DNA of 64,000 bases from Ignavibacterium sp037440165 (GCF_037440165.1 NZ_JBBIUQ010000012.1:27502-91501); one strand, 5' to 3'; counted from the stretch's first letter, positions 26,782-36,693 are shown. Made by a program: numbers and translations. The notes: a model not told the origin generated them from the letters alone.

Positions 26782-29688
26782 ATGCTTAAAAGATTTATAC
26801 TTATTCTGTTCACTTTATCATTTTCAATAATTTTGCCTCAGGTTTCTTATCAAGGTCCTGCAACGGGTAATGTAGCTTCAGGCGTACTTGTTTCTACAAA
26901 CTCTTTTCCTGAAGCACCAATTGGAAATTTTGATCCAAGAATAATTAAGGATAAAAGTGTAGAATATTCAGATAATCAACCCTCTCTACTCGAAGCTATT
27001 GGTCCAGTTTTTCAGCCAACTTATGTTGAGGATCCTTTCGTAGTCGGTGGAACAAATGGAATTGGTGATAATACATTATTATTAAAAAAATTTAATGGAA
27101 TTCCACAAACAAATTCAATTCCCCCAGATCCAATTATTGCAGTCGGACCAAATCATGTTGTTGCCTGCGTAAATTCACGTTTCTCCATTTGGAATAAGGA
27201 AGGTGTTTTACTTAAGTCTATTGATGCTGATGCTTGGTGTACGCCTGTGTTACCAAGTCCGGGAGCTTTTGATCCACAGATAATTTATGACCATTATGAA
27301 GGTAGATGGTTTATGCTTTGGGATAATCAGAATGATGCTACTCAAACTGCATACTTTCTGATATTTGTTTCTGATGATGATGACCCAACTGGTGATTGGT
27401 ATGGATATAAACTTGATGCAAGAACCAATGGTAATACACCGACTGCTACCTGGGGAGATTATCCGCAAATCGGCTTTGATGACAAAGCGATTTATATAAA
27501 CTCCAGACAGTTTTTCTTTGGTGGTGGAAAATTATATGATAAGATTAGAATACTTAAGAAGACTGAACTTTATGCTGCTAATGGAGGACCACTTACCTGG
27601 ACAGATTTATGGGCAATAACAATTCCTACTACATCTTCATATGCAGATGTGGTTCATCCATCTTTCCAATACTCATCCTCAAATTATCACTATTTTGTTC
27701 ACGCACCAAGAAGCGGTGGAAATTATTATTCATTCTACAGATTAAGCAATGTACTCACAACTCCTGTATTGGAAGGTTTTCGTATTACAGTTCCATTTTA
27801 TGGTGGAGCTCCGAATGCAAATCAGCTTGGAGGTGGAGCTTTACTCATAGAAGTCAATGGTAGTCATGTAAAAACTGCCCCAATTTTCAGAGATGGTTAT
27901 CTATATTTTACTCACTCAATAAGAAATTCACTCTATCCAAGCTACTCAAGTGTAAAGTATGTAAAGGTTAATGTTGACTCGATAACCGTTACTGAAAGTG
28001 CTGAATTAGGTGCTAATGGTTTCTGGTATTTTTATCCAACTTTAGCAGTTGACCCTGATGGAAATATTGCAATAACTTGTTCACGTTCCGGATTAACTGA
28101 ATACATTGGTTCATACTATATTACACGCCGCGCAACTGATCCACCCGGATTAAGTGGTGCTTATCTTCTTTCACCAGGAATGGGAAATTATGTTAAAGAT
28201 TTTGGATCAGGAAGAAATCGCTGGGGCGATTATTTCGGAATTTACATCGATCCGGCTGATCCCTACAATTTCTGGCTTTTCCCTGAGCACGCTGCTGCTA
28301 CCAATACGTGGGGAACTACTGTGGGAAAAATCAGAATGAAGCCTTTTCCCGGAATCTATCCTTTTGTTAATGCAACAACAATTAATTTTGGTGATATAGA
28401 GGTCGGATATCAAAGTGATACTTTGAATGTTATACTTGCTAATTATGGTGATTCTTCTTTGATAATTTCCAATATGCCTGATTCACTTGGAGATTTTCAC
28501 AGGATTTCATCTCACACTTTCCCATTAACATTAAATACATTTGATTCACTAACTATTAGTTTTATCTTTACACCAACTGTTCAAGCTGATACTAATTTAT
28601 TTTACAATATAACTAATAATTCTTCATCATTTACAGGTTTACTATTGACAGGGAATGGATATGTTATCAATCCCGGAATTGAAGGAAAGTTTTATGCTGT
28701 TTCAGGATCAAATAATAATGGCAATCTTGTACTTCTTGATGAAACTAATGGTTCTGGTGTAAACATAGGTGCCACCAATTTTAACGACTTAGTGGATATC
28801 GCTATAAATCCCAAAACTAATGTTGCCTATGGACTAAGGGTACCAACTCTCACAGAATCAGAAATTGTAAGAATTAATGCTGAAGAAGGTGACTCATATT
28901 TTTATTTCACGGTTCCTATCCCGGATTTCTTCTCAATTGCGTTTGATACTTCAGGTACTCTGTATGCCATTAAAAAAACAGGTGAAATTTATACAATAGA
29001 TATTCCAAGTGGTGATACGGTTTATGTTAGTAAAGCCCAATCTACACTTTTATCATTCGCATTTGATCCAACTAATAACGAGCTATTTGCAAGTGTCAGG
29101 AATTTAATAGGCACTGTAAAAGACCGCATTGTAAAAATTGATCTGTTAACCGGAGATACAACTCATGTCGGCAGAACTGGATTTGGTGTTAATACCGTTA
29201 ATATTGAATTTAATGATGCTGGTGATTTGTATGGAATTAAAGGTACTAATGCGCAGGTCAGCGATTTCTTCTCGATTGATAAAACTACCGGAGTTGGTAC
29301 AATTATAGGATCAGTAGGTTTACAAGGATTAACAGGATTAGCCAGAGTTCGTGGTGGTATTATTTCTGTTGATGATAATTCATCTCCGATTCCTGATGAG
29401 TATTCACTATATCAGAATTATCCTAATCCATTTAATCCATCAACAAATATTAAATTCTCTCTTCCTGTGCAGTCAAATGTCAGATTACAGATATTCAACA
29501 TACTTGGCGAAGTGGTAAAAGAGCTTGTTAGCACTGTTTTACCTGCAGGGACTCATAGCTTTGTTTGGAATGCTGACAATAATATTAGTTCAAAAGTTAC
29601 AAGTGGAATTTATTTTTACAGATTAACTGCAGATGGTTTTGATGGAACAAAGTACTCATCAATTAGAAAAATGATATTGCTTAAGTAA
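26782..29688 (+). CDS. Large secreted multidomain protein with type A C-terminal sorting domain
   Basis: A signal peptide (residues 1-20) is followed by about 500 residues rich in Tyr, Trp, Asp and Gly with propeller-like character, then an ASH/HYDIN-type domain (about 530-630, starting ATTINFGDIEVGYQSD), and a second repeat region (about 635-870) with phrases such as IAFDTSGTLYAI and FAFDPTNNELFAS. The last 85 residues are a Por-type sorting tail with NYPNPFNPST, a FNILGEVV strand and a final SIRKMILLK. Such proteins are exported and attached or released by the type IX pathway in Bacteroidota. No catalytic residues are recognised. It has its own promoter and ends at a strong terminator. Confidence 0.85.
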   Translation: MLKRFILILFTLSFSIILPQVSYQGPATGNVASGVLVSTNSFPEAPIGNFDPRIIKDKSVEYSDNQPSLLEAIGPVFQPTYVEDPFVVGGTNGIGDNTLLLKKFNGIPQTNSIPPDPIIAVGPNHVVACVNSRFSIWNKEGVLLKSIDADAWCTPVLPSPGAFDPQIIYDHYEGRWFMLWDNQNDATQTAYFLIFVSDDDDPTGDWYGYKLDARTNGNTPTATWGDYPQIGFDDKAIYINSRQFFFGGGKLYDKIRILKKTELYAANGGPLTWTDLWAITIPTTSSYADVVHPSFQYSSSNYHYFVHAPRSGGNYYSFYRLSNVLTTPVLEGFRITVPFYGGAPNANQLGGGALLIEVNGSHVKTAPIFRDGYLYFTHSIRNSLYPSYSSVKYVKVNVDSITVTESAELGANGFWYFYPTLAVDPDGNIAITCSRSGLTEYIGSYYITRRATDPPGLSGAYLLSPGMGNYVKDFGSGRNRWGDYFGIYIDPADPYNFWLFPEHAAATNTWGTTVGKIRMKPFPGIYPFVNATTINFGDIEVGYQSDTLNVILANYGDSSLIISNMPDSLGDFHRISSHTFPLTLNTFDSLTISFIFTPTVQADTNLFYNITNNSSSFTGLLLTGNGYVINPGIEGKFYAVSGSNNNGNLVLLDETNGSGVNIGATNFNDLVDIAINPKTNVAYGLRVPTLTESEIVRINAEEGDSYFYFTVPIPDFFSIAFDTSGTLYAIKKTGEIYTIDIPSGDTVYVSKAQSTLLSFAFDPTNNELFASVRNLIGTVKDRIVKIDLLTGDTTHVGRTGFGVNTVNIEFNDAGDLYGIKGTNAQVSDFFSIDKTTGVGTIIGSVGLQGLTGLARVRGGIISVDDNSSPIPDEYSLYQNYPNPFNPSTNIKFSLPVQSNVRLQIFNILGEVVKELVSTVLPAGTHSFVWNADNNISSKVTSGIYFYRLTADGFDGTKYSSIRKMILLK

Positions 29689-29704
29689 ATAATTATATTT
29701 TTAG

Positions 29705-29730
29705 AAGAGCCGCTTCGAGCGGCTCTTTTA
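29705..29730 (+). terminator. Intrinsic terminator after the secreted protein gene
   Basis: AAGAGCCGCT and AGCGGCTCTT make a 10-bp GC-rich stem around a TCG loop, ending in a T-run. It lies 16 bases after the stop codon. The remaining bases to 29889 hold no gene; an open frame of 67 codons there is without any support. Confidence 0.9.
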
Positions 29731-29889
29731 ATATTTGCATGAATGCACTGATGATAATATATTTGCGACAGATTTTTGATTTAATGATTTTATTAAATTT
29801 AATTTTTTTATGGTGTAGTCCCATATGGGATTATGTTTCAAACAATACCTTAATTGATGTCTTACTCGTTCTTATTATTTTGTTTTTCT

Positions 29890-29943
29890 GCGGGAATAGC
29901 TCAGTTGGTAGAGCGCAATCCCTTGAGGGATTGATGTCTTGAG
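29890..29943 (+). pseudogene. Truncated tRNA-Gly-like copy
   Basis: The first 30 bases (acceptor strand, D arm and start of the anticodon arm) are identical to the intact tRNA-Gly exactly 100 bases downstream. The anticodon arm is altered to the perfect hairpin CAATCCCTTGAGGGATTG and the shared GATGTC follows. There is no T arm and no matching 3' acceptor strand, so it cannot fold as a tRNA. It looks like a partial duplication. Confidence 0.65.
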
Positions 29944-29989
29944 GAATTCATTCAGATATATAAAAATTGTTCTTATCGTTTTGACTTTT

Positions 29990-30062
<73 letters not shown>

Positions 30063-30065
30063 CAA

Positions 30066-30090
30066 AAAAATCCACGAAAGTGGATTTTAT
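30066..30090 (+). terminator. Hairpin with T-run between tRNA-Gly and tRNA-Cys
   Basis: AAAATCCAC and GTGGATTTT pair around a GAAA tetraloop and are followed by ATTTTTT. It probably ends the tRNA-Gly transcript, or shapes processing between the two tRNAs. Confidence 0.65.
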
Positions 30091-30098
30091 TTTTTATT

Positions 30099-30172
30099 GG
30101 CGCTGTACCCAAGTGGTCTAAGGGGAAGGTCTGCAAAACCTTTATTCGTCGGTTCGAATCCGACCGGCGCCT
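30099..30172 (+). tRNA. tRNA-Cys (GCA)
   Basis: Acceptor GGCGCTG pairs with CGGCGCC (one G-T pair). The anticodon arm is AAGGT-CTGCAAA-ACCTT (anticodon GCA) and the T arm GTCGG-TTCGAAT-CCGAC. CCA is not encoded. The bases from 30173 to 30439 contain no gene or clear signal. Confidence 0.94.
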
Positions 30173-30439
30173 CAATCCTATATATTTCTTGCCTTTATTT
30201 TTCTGCAAAACATTATTTGTCGATTACTTCAACTTACGATACTGAATTCAGTTAATTATATTCATAACTAAGTAATTAACTTAACAACGCAGACTCAAAA
30301 CCTATTATTTTATTAACCTTAAAATATTGTTTTGAAAAGGGATCTTTACGAGAGTGTTCGAGGGAAGAAAGAAATTAGAAGGAATTGGGTGAAAATAAAA
30401 AATCCTGAAAGTTGTTGACCTAACAGGAAGTTAAGCCAG

Positions 30440-30513
30440 TGGGCCCGGATGGGCTTGAACCACCGACCCTCTGATTATGAGTCAGATGCTCTAACCAACT
30501 GAGCTACGGGCCC
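30440..30513 (-). tRNA. tRNA-Met (CAT), elongator type
   Basis: On the minus strand acceptor GGGCCCG pairs with CGGGCCC. The anticodon loop is CTCATAA on a CTGA/TCAG-containing stem, and the T loop is TTCAAGC. The first base pair is intact (G-C), unlike initiator tRNA. A CAT anticodon can also belong to tRNA-Ile2, but the body resembles elongator Met. The 270 bases on its left flank in minus orientation hold no gene. Confidence 0.88.
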
Positions 30514-30744
30514 AAAATTTAGGTGCACAAAAATAATGTTTAATACAGTGCTAATCAAGAAACATATTATAATTAAAGAAAATTATTATTGACATAATTT
30601 TTTCAGTACTTCTCAAAGAATTATTTTTCATTCAACGAAAAACTCAATCATAGCATAACAAAAATAAATTCTGTATTGAAAAACAGTAACTGTTTATTTA
30701 AGACTGATAAAATCAATTTAATAAATAGAATAACTTCCAATAAA

Positions 30745-30768
30745 AAAACCGGACAATTGTCCGGTTTT
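30745..30768 (-). terminator. Palindromic terminator for the minus-strand secreted gene
   Basis: A perfect 24-base palindrome centred on CAATTG, with CCGGA/TCCGG arms. On the minus strand it is followed by a T-run of seven, 19 bases after the stop codon. The plus orientation also ends in TTTT, so it may work both ways. Confidence 0.85.
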
Positions 30769-30786
30769 CTAAGTGAAAGTATGATA

Positions 30787-32724
30787 CTATTTCATTAGCA
30801 TCATTTTCTTGACTTCTTTATAAGTTGGTGTTTCAAGCGAGTAAATATACATTCCACTTGGTAGGGAAGCAGCATCGAATTCAACTTCATAAAAACCTGC
30901 AGCTAACTGAGTATTTACTAATGTGGCAACAAGTTCGCCAAGAATATTGTAAACGGCTACTTTAACATTACTGTTTTCTGCTATTCCGAATTTGATTTTT
31001 GTGCTTGGATTGAATGGATTAGGATAATTCTGCTCAATTGTGAACTGCAATGGAGGATGTACATCAACTTCAATTTCAGGGCTAAATTCATATTGACCAT
31101 TGAAATCTATTTGTTTCAATCTGTAAACAAATTTGCCTGGTTCAACTGTTCTGTCGGTAAACGAATATTCTTTGCGTTCTGTTGTGGTACCATTTCCTTG
31201 AACATAACCAATCGCAAGATAATCTCCATCGATAGATTTTCTCTCAATCTGGAATCCGTGGTTATTTAATTCGGTAGCAGTTGACCAGTTAAGTTCAACT
31301 TGTCCTGATGCCGTTACTTTTGCAACAAATGAAGTTAATTCTACTGGTACATAAGAATAATCAGTAGAAACCATACCATCTTCCGGCCCACAAGGAGCGT
31401 TACTCCAAGTTGTCCAGACTGTAGGAGCCTGACAAGCTAACTGTTGTCCTACAATATAGGCCTCGAAATCATCATAGAACAGAACAGTTTCAAGTGTTAA
31501 ACTCTCAAGTTTGAAATTATCAACATACATTTGATCGTTCGCGGTAGCACCGAAAAGATCAGTTGCGTGAAGTGTATTTGGTCCGCCAGTACCGCTTGCG
31601 CCCAATGACCATTGCCATTGTTTAATCAATTGACCATTAAAATAAAATTGAGATTGGTCGTTTGAGAGATTCACAACATGCTCAACCATATGCCATTGTC
31701 CTGCAGTCCAAGAGAAGGTTTGAGCTGTTGCTGAACCGCCGAAACATCTTCCTGTACCATTTGCATCAAAATAGACTTCCATTCCCCAGTCACTATTATT
31801 TCCGGCGAATGTCTGTAATGTATTAAAATATCCAGCTTTTCCAGAAGGAATATAAACCATAAAACTGATTTTGTAAGAGCCAGTTGAGAAAGGAGGAGTA
31901 TTGAAAACTTTAACCTGGTCATTGTTCTGAACAATTTTAAGTGACTTCATTTGCAAACTTCCAATTGTTCCATCTAAAGTAAATGGAAGTCCTTGTGGTG
32001 CTTGTGAAGTACCGTTATCAATAATCGGGTTCCAAACACCTGAACCATATTGTAAAGCATCGCCAGTGTTAGTTTGTCCATTTATTAAGATAGGGGGAGC
32101 CCAAGGTCCTGATACTAACGAACCGCTTGTTTGCCAATCAATCCAATAATGCCCTTCACCAAGTGTAACTCCAATTGTTACAGTCTGTTTCATTAATGGT
32201 CTTGTAGTTCCCGGTGCTGTATCTGAATATCTATAAATATTGGACCAAGTTGTAGCGGACATTCTGTTCGTTGTGGTATCACCAAAAACTACTGTACCAA
32301 CTCCCGGTTGACCATTCCATATCCGAACGTTTACACCTGTGATTGTGGATGTAGTAGTTGAACCTGTCTGGTATGCATAAAATGAAGCTGTATTAATTGT
32401 CCAGGTTTGACCGGCAGGAACAACAAAATCATCAGCAACTCGGAAATTAGAAGATTGCTGATGTGCAAAACCTAAAACATTTAAACCAAGAGCTGTTTGA
32501 AGAACACTGCCATCAGCACCATTTGGACCACCACCAGGAGAATTTACAACAGGTCCATTATCATAAAGAACTGCTTCAGGCGTATATTGCCAATTGATTG
32601 GATAAGTAACCAATATAGGACCACCAAGTTCAGATGGATCTACATTTTCTCTGCTTGCATCCTATGCAAATAAGCTAAAGGAAATTAAGAACACAGAGAG
32701 AAGAGTGTAAATTTGTTTGAGCAT
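30787..32724 (-). pseudogene. Secreted protein with lectin-like domain and sorting tail, interrupted by an in-frame TAG after the signal peptide
   Basis: From ATG 32724 (GGAGGTG upstream) the frame encodes a signal peptide MLKQIYTLLSVFLISFSLFA, then TAG at 32664-32662, then DASRENVDPSELGG and an open frame to 30787. The paralogue at 60609 reads LFSQDNSKE at the same point, so the TAG most likely replaces a Gln codon (CAG). The body has an N-terminal module shared with that paralogue (EAVLYDNGPVVNSPGGG to ADDF), a concanavalin-like region (about 245-410), a fibronectin-III-like module and the NYPNPFNPST tail. The only open start after the TAG is TTG 32613 without signal peptide. Mutation, sequencing error or readthrough are all possible. 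Confidence 0.8.
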
Positions 32725-32741
32725 GAGAACACCTCCAAATA

Positions 32742-32770
32742 GATTGTTGGAATTAGTTAGTTAATTATAA
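32742..32770 (-). promoter_or_regulatory. Leader motif shared by the secreted-protein genes (copy 2)
   Basis: On the minus strand ATAATTAACTAACTAATTCC is followed by AACAATC and then the GGAGG ribosome site. It is nearly the same as the leader of the gene at 58265. Confidence 0.45.
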
Positions 32771-32861
32771 GGAATTAATTTATTGCCCAAGTATTAAATG
32801 GTTAGAATTTACCTTTGCTAATTAGAAAAAAAATATATTAAAGGCAATATGTTTGAAATAA

Positions 32862-33380
32862 TTATTTTCTTGAACCATGCATAAATCCTCTATAAGGCAG
32901 GGAGTGCTGAACAGTAATAAAGGCACGATTATCGATAGATTCAATGAGTTCAATAGTCTCTTTCTGAAATTTCCTTGGAACAATTACAACTAATATTGAT
33001 AATTCACCGCTGCTTCCTTCAGCTGGTAATGCTGTAACTCCATATTTATTTTGCCTTAATACATTAGCAATTTCTTTAGCGTGGTTTCTTGATATTATAT
33101 TTATCTGAACAAATCCTAAACCTATTTTTTGTTCAATAGTAATTCCCAGAATATTTCCTAAACCAAACCCAAGTGAATAACCAATGATATTTGGTATCTC
33201 ATCAAGATTTTGGAAAATAAATCTAATTGCTAAAATCCATATTAACACTTCAATTGAACCAGCCAGACCAGCAAGATATTTTCTTCCCTGTACTACAAGA
33301 ATTGTTCTGATTGTTCCGATGGAGACATCACAGATACGCATAAACATTATTAAAAGCCCACCTAATATTGACTCGATCAT
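32862..33380 (-). CDS. UPF0316 family membrane protein (DUF5698/DUF2179)
   Basis: Three N-terminal helices with MRICDVSIGTIRTILVVQGR and LGFGLGNILGITIEQKI are typical of the DUF5698 part, and the last 75 residues (NIISRNHAKEIANVLRQNKY onwards) form a DUF2179-like small-ligand domain. The family is conserved but of unknown function; related DUF2179 domains are suspected nucleotide sensors. Length 172 is normal. It is transcribed away from pcm. Confidence 0.85.
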   Translation of the reverse strand: MIESILGGLLIMFMRICDVSIGTIRTILVVQGRKYLAGLAGSIEVLIWILAIRFIFQNLDEIPNIIGYSLGFGLGNILGITIEQKIGLGFVQINIISRNHAKEIANVLRQNKYGVTALPAEGSSGELSILVVIVPRKFQKETIELIESIDNRAFITVQHSLPYRGFMHGSRK

Positions 33381-33464
33381 TAGATTAAATCCTATTCCGA
33401 AAATTTTCTCATAAAATATGATAATAAAATTTTATTTTTGTTTGCTAAAAAATAAAAATAATTT

Positions 33465-34103
33465 ATGTCAAGATATCAAAGACAGCAATTAGTCGAGACT
33501 TTGCGCAAAAAAGGAATTACAGACGAAAGAATTCTTAATGCAATCGGAACAATTGAACGCGAAAAATTTATTCCGCCTACGATGGTTCATAATGCATATA
33601 AGGATATAGCCTTACCAATTGGATTTGAGCAGACTATTTCTCAACCTTATACTGTTGCATTTATGACTGAAAAGTTAAATGTAAAAGAAGGAGATAAAAT
33701 TCTTGAAGTGGGAACTGGCTCAGGATATCAGGCAGCAGTATTAGATTTTCTTGGTGCAAAAGTTTTTAGTATCGAGATCAATCTGGAATTACATCATAGA
33801 ACTGTTAAGTTATTTGATAAACTTGGAATCAGAGTACATGCAAAATACGGAGATGGTACAATTGGTTGGGCAGAATATTCTCTGTTTGATGGAATCATTG
33901 TGACAGCAGGCTCTCCGACTATACCACCTAAATTAAAAGAACAATTGGCTGTTGGTGGTAGGTTGGTTATTCCGGTTGGCGGTAGAGAATATCAAGATTT
34001 GTATGTGTTAACCAAAATTTCAGAAGATGAATTTAAAACGGAGGTTAATCCTCGTTTTGCTTTTGTGCCTTTATTAGGAAGAGAAGGTTGGAACAAAAAG
34101 TAA
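33465..34103 (+). CDS. pcm: Protein-L-isoaspartate O-methyltransferase
   Basis: Repairs isomerised Asp/Asn residues by methylating L-isoaspartate with SAM. The SAM-binding motif EVGTGSGYQ occupies residues 81-89, the substrate motif QTISQPYTVAFM lies at 56-67, and IIVTAGSPTIPPKLKEQL and GGRLVIPVG are the later family blocks. Length 212 is typical. Its end overlaps the miaA start by 16 bases. Confidence 0.95.
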   Translation: MSRYQRQQLVETLRKKGITDERILNAIGTIEREKFIPPTMVHNAYKDIALPIGFEQTISQPYTVAFMTEKLNVKEGDKILEVGTGSGYQAAVLDFLGAKVFSIEINLELHHRTVKLFDKLGIRVHAKYGDGTIGWAEYSLFDGIIVTAGSPTIPPKLKEQLAVGGRLVIPVGGREYQDLYVLTKISEDEFKTEVNPRFAFVPLLGREGWNKK

Positions 34104-35020
34104 TTGTTATAGTAGGTCCTACTTGTTCGGGCAAAACAAAGTTGAGCTTAATTCTTGCTGAAAAACTCAATACTGAAATAATTTCTGCTGATAGCCGGCA
34201 GATATACAAATATTTAACTATTGGTACTGCTAAACCTGATGCGGAAGAATTAAGATCAATTAAGCATCATTTTATTGATGAGTTAAATCCCGATGAAGAA
34301 TTTAATGCAGATATTTTTTCCCGGAAGGCACGAAAAATAATTTCTGAATTACTTGAGAAAAAAAAGATTCCCGTTGTCGTTGGAGGTTCAGGACTTTATA
34401 TTAAAGCATTGATTGATGGAATTACAGCCACAGTTGTTTCTGATAAATTCCTGAGAGAGGAACTTCTGATGCTGAGAAATAAGTATGGTAATGAGTATCT
34501 TTACAATGAACTAAAAAAGATTGACCCGGTGAGTGCTGATAAAATGTTGCCACAAAATTGGAAAAGAGTTATTAGGGCAATTGAAGTTTATAGATTAACC
34601 GGCAAACCAATATGGATGCATCACAAAGAAAATAAGGTCAATCACGATTTTAATTTTATTCAGTATGGTTTAAAGTGGGATAGAAAGTTCTTGTATTCAA
34701 ATATCGAAAAAAGAGTTGATGAGATGATTAAAAGGGGGCTTATTGATGAGGTTAAAATGATTTTATGTATAGGGTATTCTAAAGAAATTAATTCTCTTAA
34801 CTCTCTTGGATACAAAGAGATAATTGATTTACTTGAGAATAAAATTACACTGAATGAAGCTGTTAATCTAATTAAAAGAAATACACGAAGATTTGCTAAA
34901 AGACAATTAACCTGGTTCAACGCTGATAAAAGAATTCATTGGATTGAAGCAATCTCTTTTGATGACTTAAATCTTATAGTTGAAAATATTTTGAAGGATA
35001 TGTATGAAACAGAAAATTAG
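34088..35020 (+). CDS. miaA: tRNA dimethylallyltransferase
   Basis: Adds the dimethylallyl group to A37 of tRNAs reading UNN codons. The P-loop is GPTCSGKT (residues 10-17), followed by SADSRQIYKYLTIGTAKP, VVGGSGLYIKALIDG and RAIEVYRLTGKP. The start is TTG at 34088; no ATG precedes the P-loop in frame. Length 310 is normal. It overlaps the neighbours on both sides (16 and 17 bases). Confidence 0.95.
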   Translation: MEQKVIVIVGPTCSGKTKLSLILAEKLNTEIISADSRQIYKYLTIGTAKPDAEELRSIKHHFIDELNPDEEFNADIFSRKARKIISELLEKKKIPVVVGGSGLYIKALIDGITATVVSDKFLREELLMLRNKYGNEYLYNELKKIDPVSADKMLPQNWKRVIRAIEVYRLTGKPIWMHHKENKVNHDFNFIQYGLKWDRKFLYSNIEKRVDEMIKRGLIDEVKMILCIGYSKEINSLNSLGYKEIIDLLENKITLNEAVNLIKRNTRRFAKRQLTWFNADKRIHWIEAISFDDLNLIVENILKDMYETEN

Positions 35021-36371
35021 AATCGCCTCAGGACAAGGTTTCTGGGGTGATTTAATCGATGCTCCCTATCATCAGCTTACTAAAGGTCCGATTGATTATT
35101 TAGTTATGGATTATCTTGCAGAAGTTACTATGTCGATTCTTCAAAAGCAAAAAAATAAAAATCCCGAACTTGGTTATGCCAGAGATATTCCTGATCTTAT
35201 GCGAAAAATTCTTCCAATATGCAAAGAAAAAAATATTAAAGTAATTACCAATGGTGGAGGAGTAAATCCATTGTCCTGCGCAAATGCTGTGCTAAAAATA
35301 GCTGGAGAACTTAATATCAAAAATTTAAAGATTGGAATAGTGCTAGGCGATAATATCCTGGATAAGATTGATCAGTTAATTGCCTCTGGTATTTTTCTGA
35401 TTAACATGGAAACCGGAGAATCAATAGTAAATGTAAAAGAGAAGTTATTGAGTGCAAATGTGTATTTCGGTGCATTTCCAATAGTTGAAGCACTAAAAAA
35501 AGGTGCCGACATTGTAATTACAGGTAGAACAACTGATACTGGATTAACGCTTGCTCCAATGATCTATGAATTTGGTTGGACTAATAATGATTATGATATA
35601 CTTTCTGCCGGAACTGTTGCCGGACACATACTTGAATGCGGGGCTCAATCAACTGGAGGAAATTTTTTAGGCGATTGGCAGTCAATTCCAAATATGGCTG
35701 AAATTGGTTTTCCAATAGCTGAGGCATTTCCTGATGGTGAAGTGATTATCACGAAACATGAAAACACTGGAGGAAAAGTATCATTTGAAACCGTCTCAGA
35801 GCAACTACTGTATGAAATTGGTGATCCGAAATCTTATATTACCCCTGATTGTGTCGCTGACTTTACATCAATCAAATTGGAAGACCTCGGAAATGATCGT
35901 GTTAGAGTCTATGATGTTAAAGGATTTCCTGAAACAGAATATTATAAAGTTTCTTGCTCTTATTCTGATGGATATTCTGCCGCTGCAACATTAACTTATT
36001 CCTGGCCCCAAGCATTAACCAAAGCGAAAGCTGCAGACCAGATTTTGAGAAAACGGCTTCAAAATCTTAATTTAAATTTTGATGAGATAAGAACTGAATT
36101 AATTGGATATAATGCTTGCCATGGTCCATTAGCAAAACAATTACCTGAAGACGATATAAATGAAATCATGCTCAGAGTCGCTGTGAGATCACAGGATTAT
36201 AATTCTGTGGAAAGGTTCGGAAAAGAAATTGCTCCACTTATATTAACAGGACCACCAAGCGTAACAGGATTTGCCGGTGGAAGACCAAAACCAAGCGAAG
36301 TTGTTGCTTATTGGCCGGCACTTATACCGAAAAAATTAGTCCAGCCGAAAGTAGAAATAATGGAGTTGTAA
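35004..36371 (+). CDS. AtuA-like protein (DUF1446, acyclic terpene utilisation family)
   Basis: The opening IRIASGQGFWGDLIDAP, KVITNGGGVNPLSCA and DIVITGRTTDTGLTLAPMIYEFGW are hallmarks of the DUF1446/AtuA family. The founding member belongs to the citronellol degradation cluster of Pseudomonas, yet most homologues sit outside such clusters and their reaction is not known. No terpene-CoA carboxylase gene is nearby. Length 455 is typical. The next gene, two bases on, encodes the partner domain often fused to AtuA. Confidence 0.88.
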   Translation: MKQKIRIASGQGFWGDLIDAPYHQLTKGPIDYLVMDYLAEVTMSILQKQKNKNPELGYARDIPDLMRKILPICKEKNIKVITNGGGVNPLSCANAVLKIAGELNIKNLKIGIVLGDNILDKIDQLIASGIFLINMETGESIVNVKEKLLSANVYFGAFPIVEALKKGADIVITGRTTDTGLTLAPMIYEFGWTNNDYDILSAGTVAGHILECGAQSTGGNFLGDWQSIPNMAEIGFPIAEAFPDGEVIITKHENTGGKVSFETVSEQLLYEIGDPKSYITPDCVADFTSIKLEDLGNDRVRVYDVKGFPETEYYKVSCSYSDGYSAAATLTYSWPQALTKAKAADQILRKRLQNLNLNFDEIRTELIGYNACHGPLAKQLPEDDINEIMLRVAVRSQDYNSVERFGKEIAPLILTGPPSVTGFAGGRPKPSEVVAYWPALIPKKLVQPKVEIMEL

Positions 36372-36372
36372 T

Positions 36373-36693
36373 ATGAAAAAAATAAAGTTAATTGAAATAG
36401 CTCACGGTAGAAGTGGTGATAAAGGTGATGCAGCCAATGTAGGTATCATTGCTTACGATGAAAGAGGCTATAAGATTATATCTAAACATCTTACTGCTGA
36501 AAAGGTTAAAAAGCATTTCGAGGGAATCTGTCTTGGTAAAGTAGAAAGATTTGAATTACCAAACTTAAGAGCACTCAATTTTTTATTACACAATACTCTT
36601 GGAGGTGGTGGAACCGTATCATTAAAACATGATGCACAAGGTAAAACATTAGCGGCTGCTTTACTACGCATGGAAATTGAAATAGAGGACTAA
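36373..36693 (+). CDS. AtuA-associated small protein (ferredoxin-like fold)
   Basis: The 106 residues start KLIEIAHGRSGDKGDAANVG and contain LRALNFLLHNTLGGGGTVSL, the pattern of the domain that follows AtuA either as a separate gene or as a C-terminal fusion. One base separates it from the AtuA-like stop, so the pair is co-translated. The function is unknown; HGRSGDKGD looks like a phosphate- or nucleotide-binding loop (inference). Confidence 0.85.
   Translation: MKKIKLIEIAHGRSGDKGDAANVGIIAYDERGYKIISKHLTAEKVKKHFEGICLGKVERFELPNLRALNFLLHNTLGGGGTVSLKHDAQGKTLAAALLRMEIEIED

Noticed and set aside
29739..29942. Open frame of 67 codons between the terminator and the tRNA genes
   Set aside because: It runs through the truncated tRNA copy, has no ribosome site and no protein pattern.
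29890..29943. Possible functional tRNA-Leu (GAG) at the truncated copy
   Set aside because: The anticodon region does contain GAG, but there is no T arm, no long variable arm and no 3' acceptor strand.
33433..33440. TATTTTTG box before pcm as a promoter
   Set aside because: No TTG occurs 19-20 bases upstream, and the region is AT-rich enough for a chance match. The same holds for the box at 51779-51786 before prmC.
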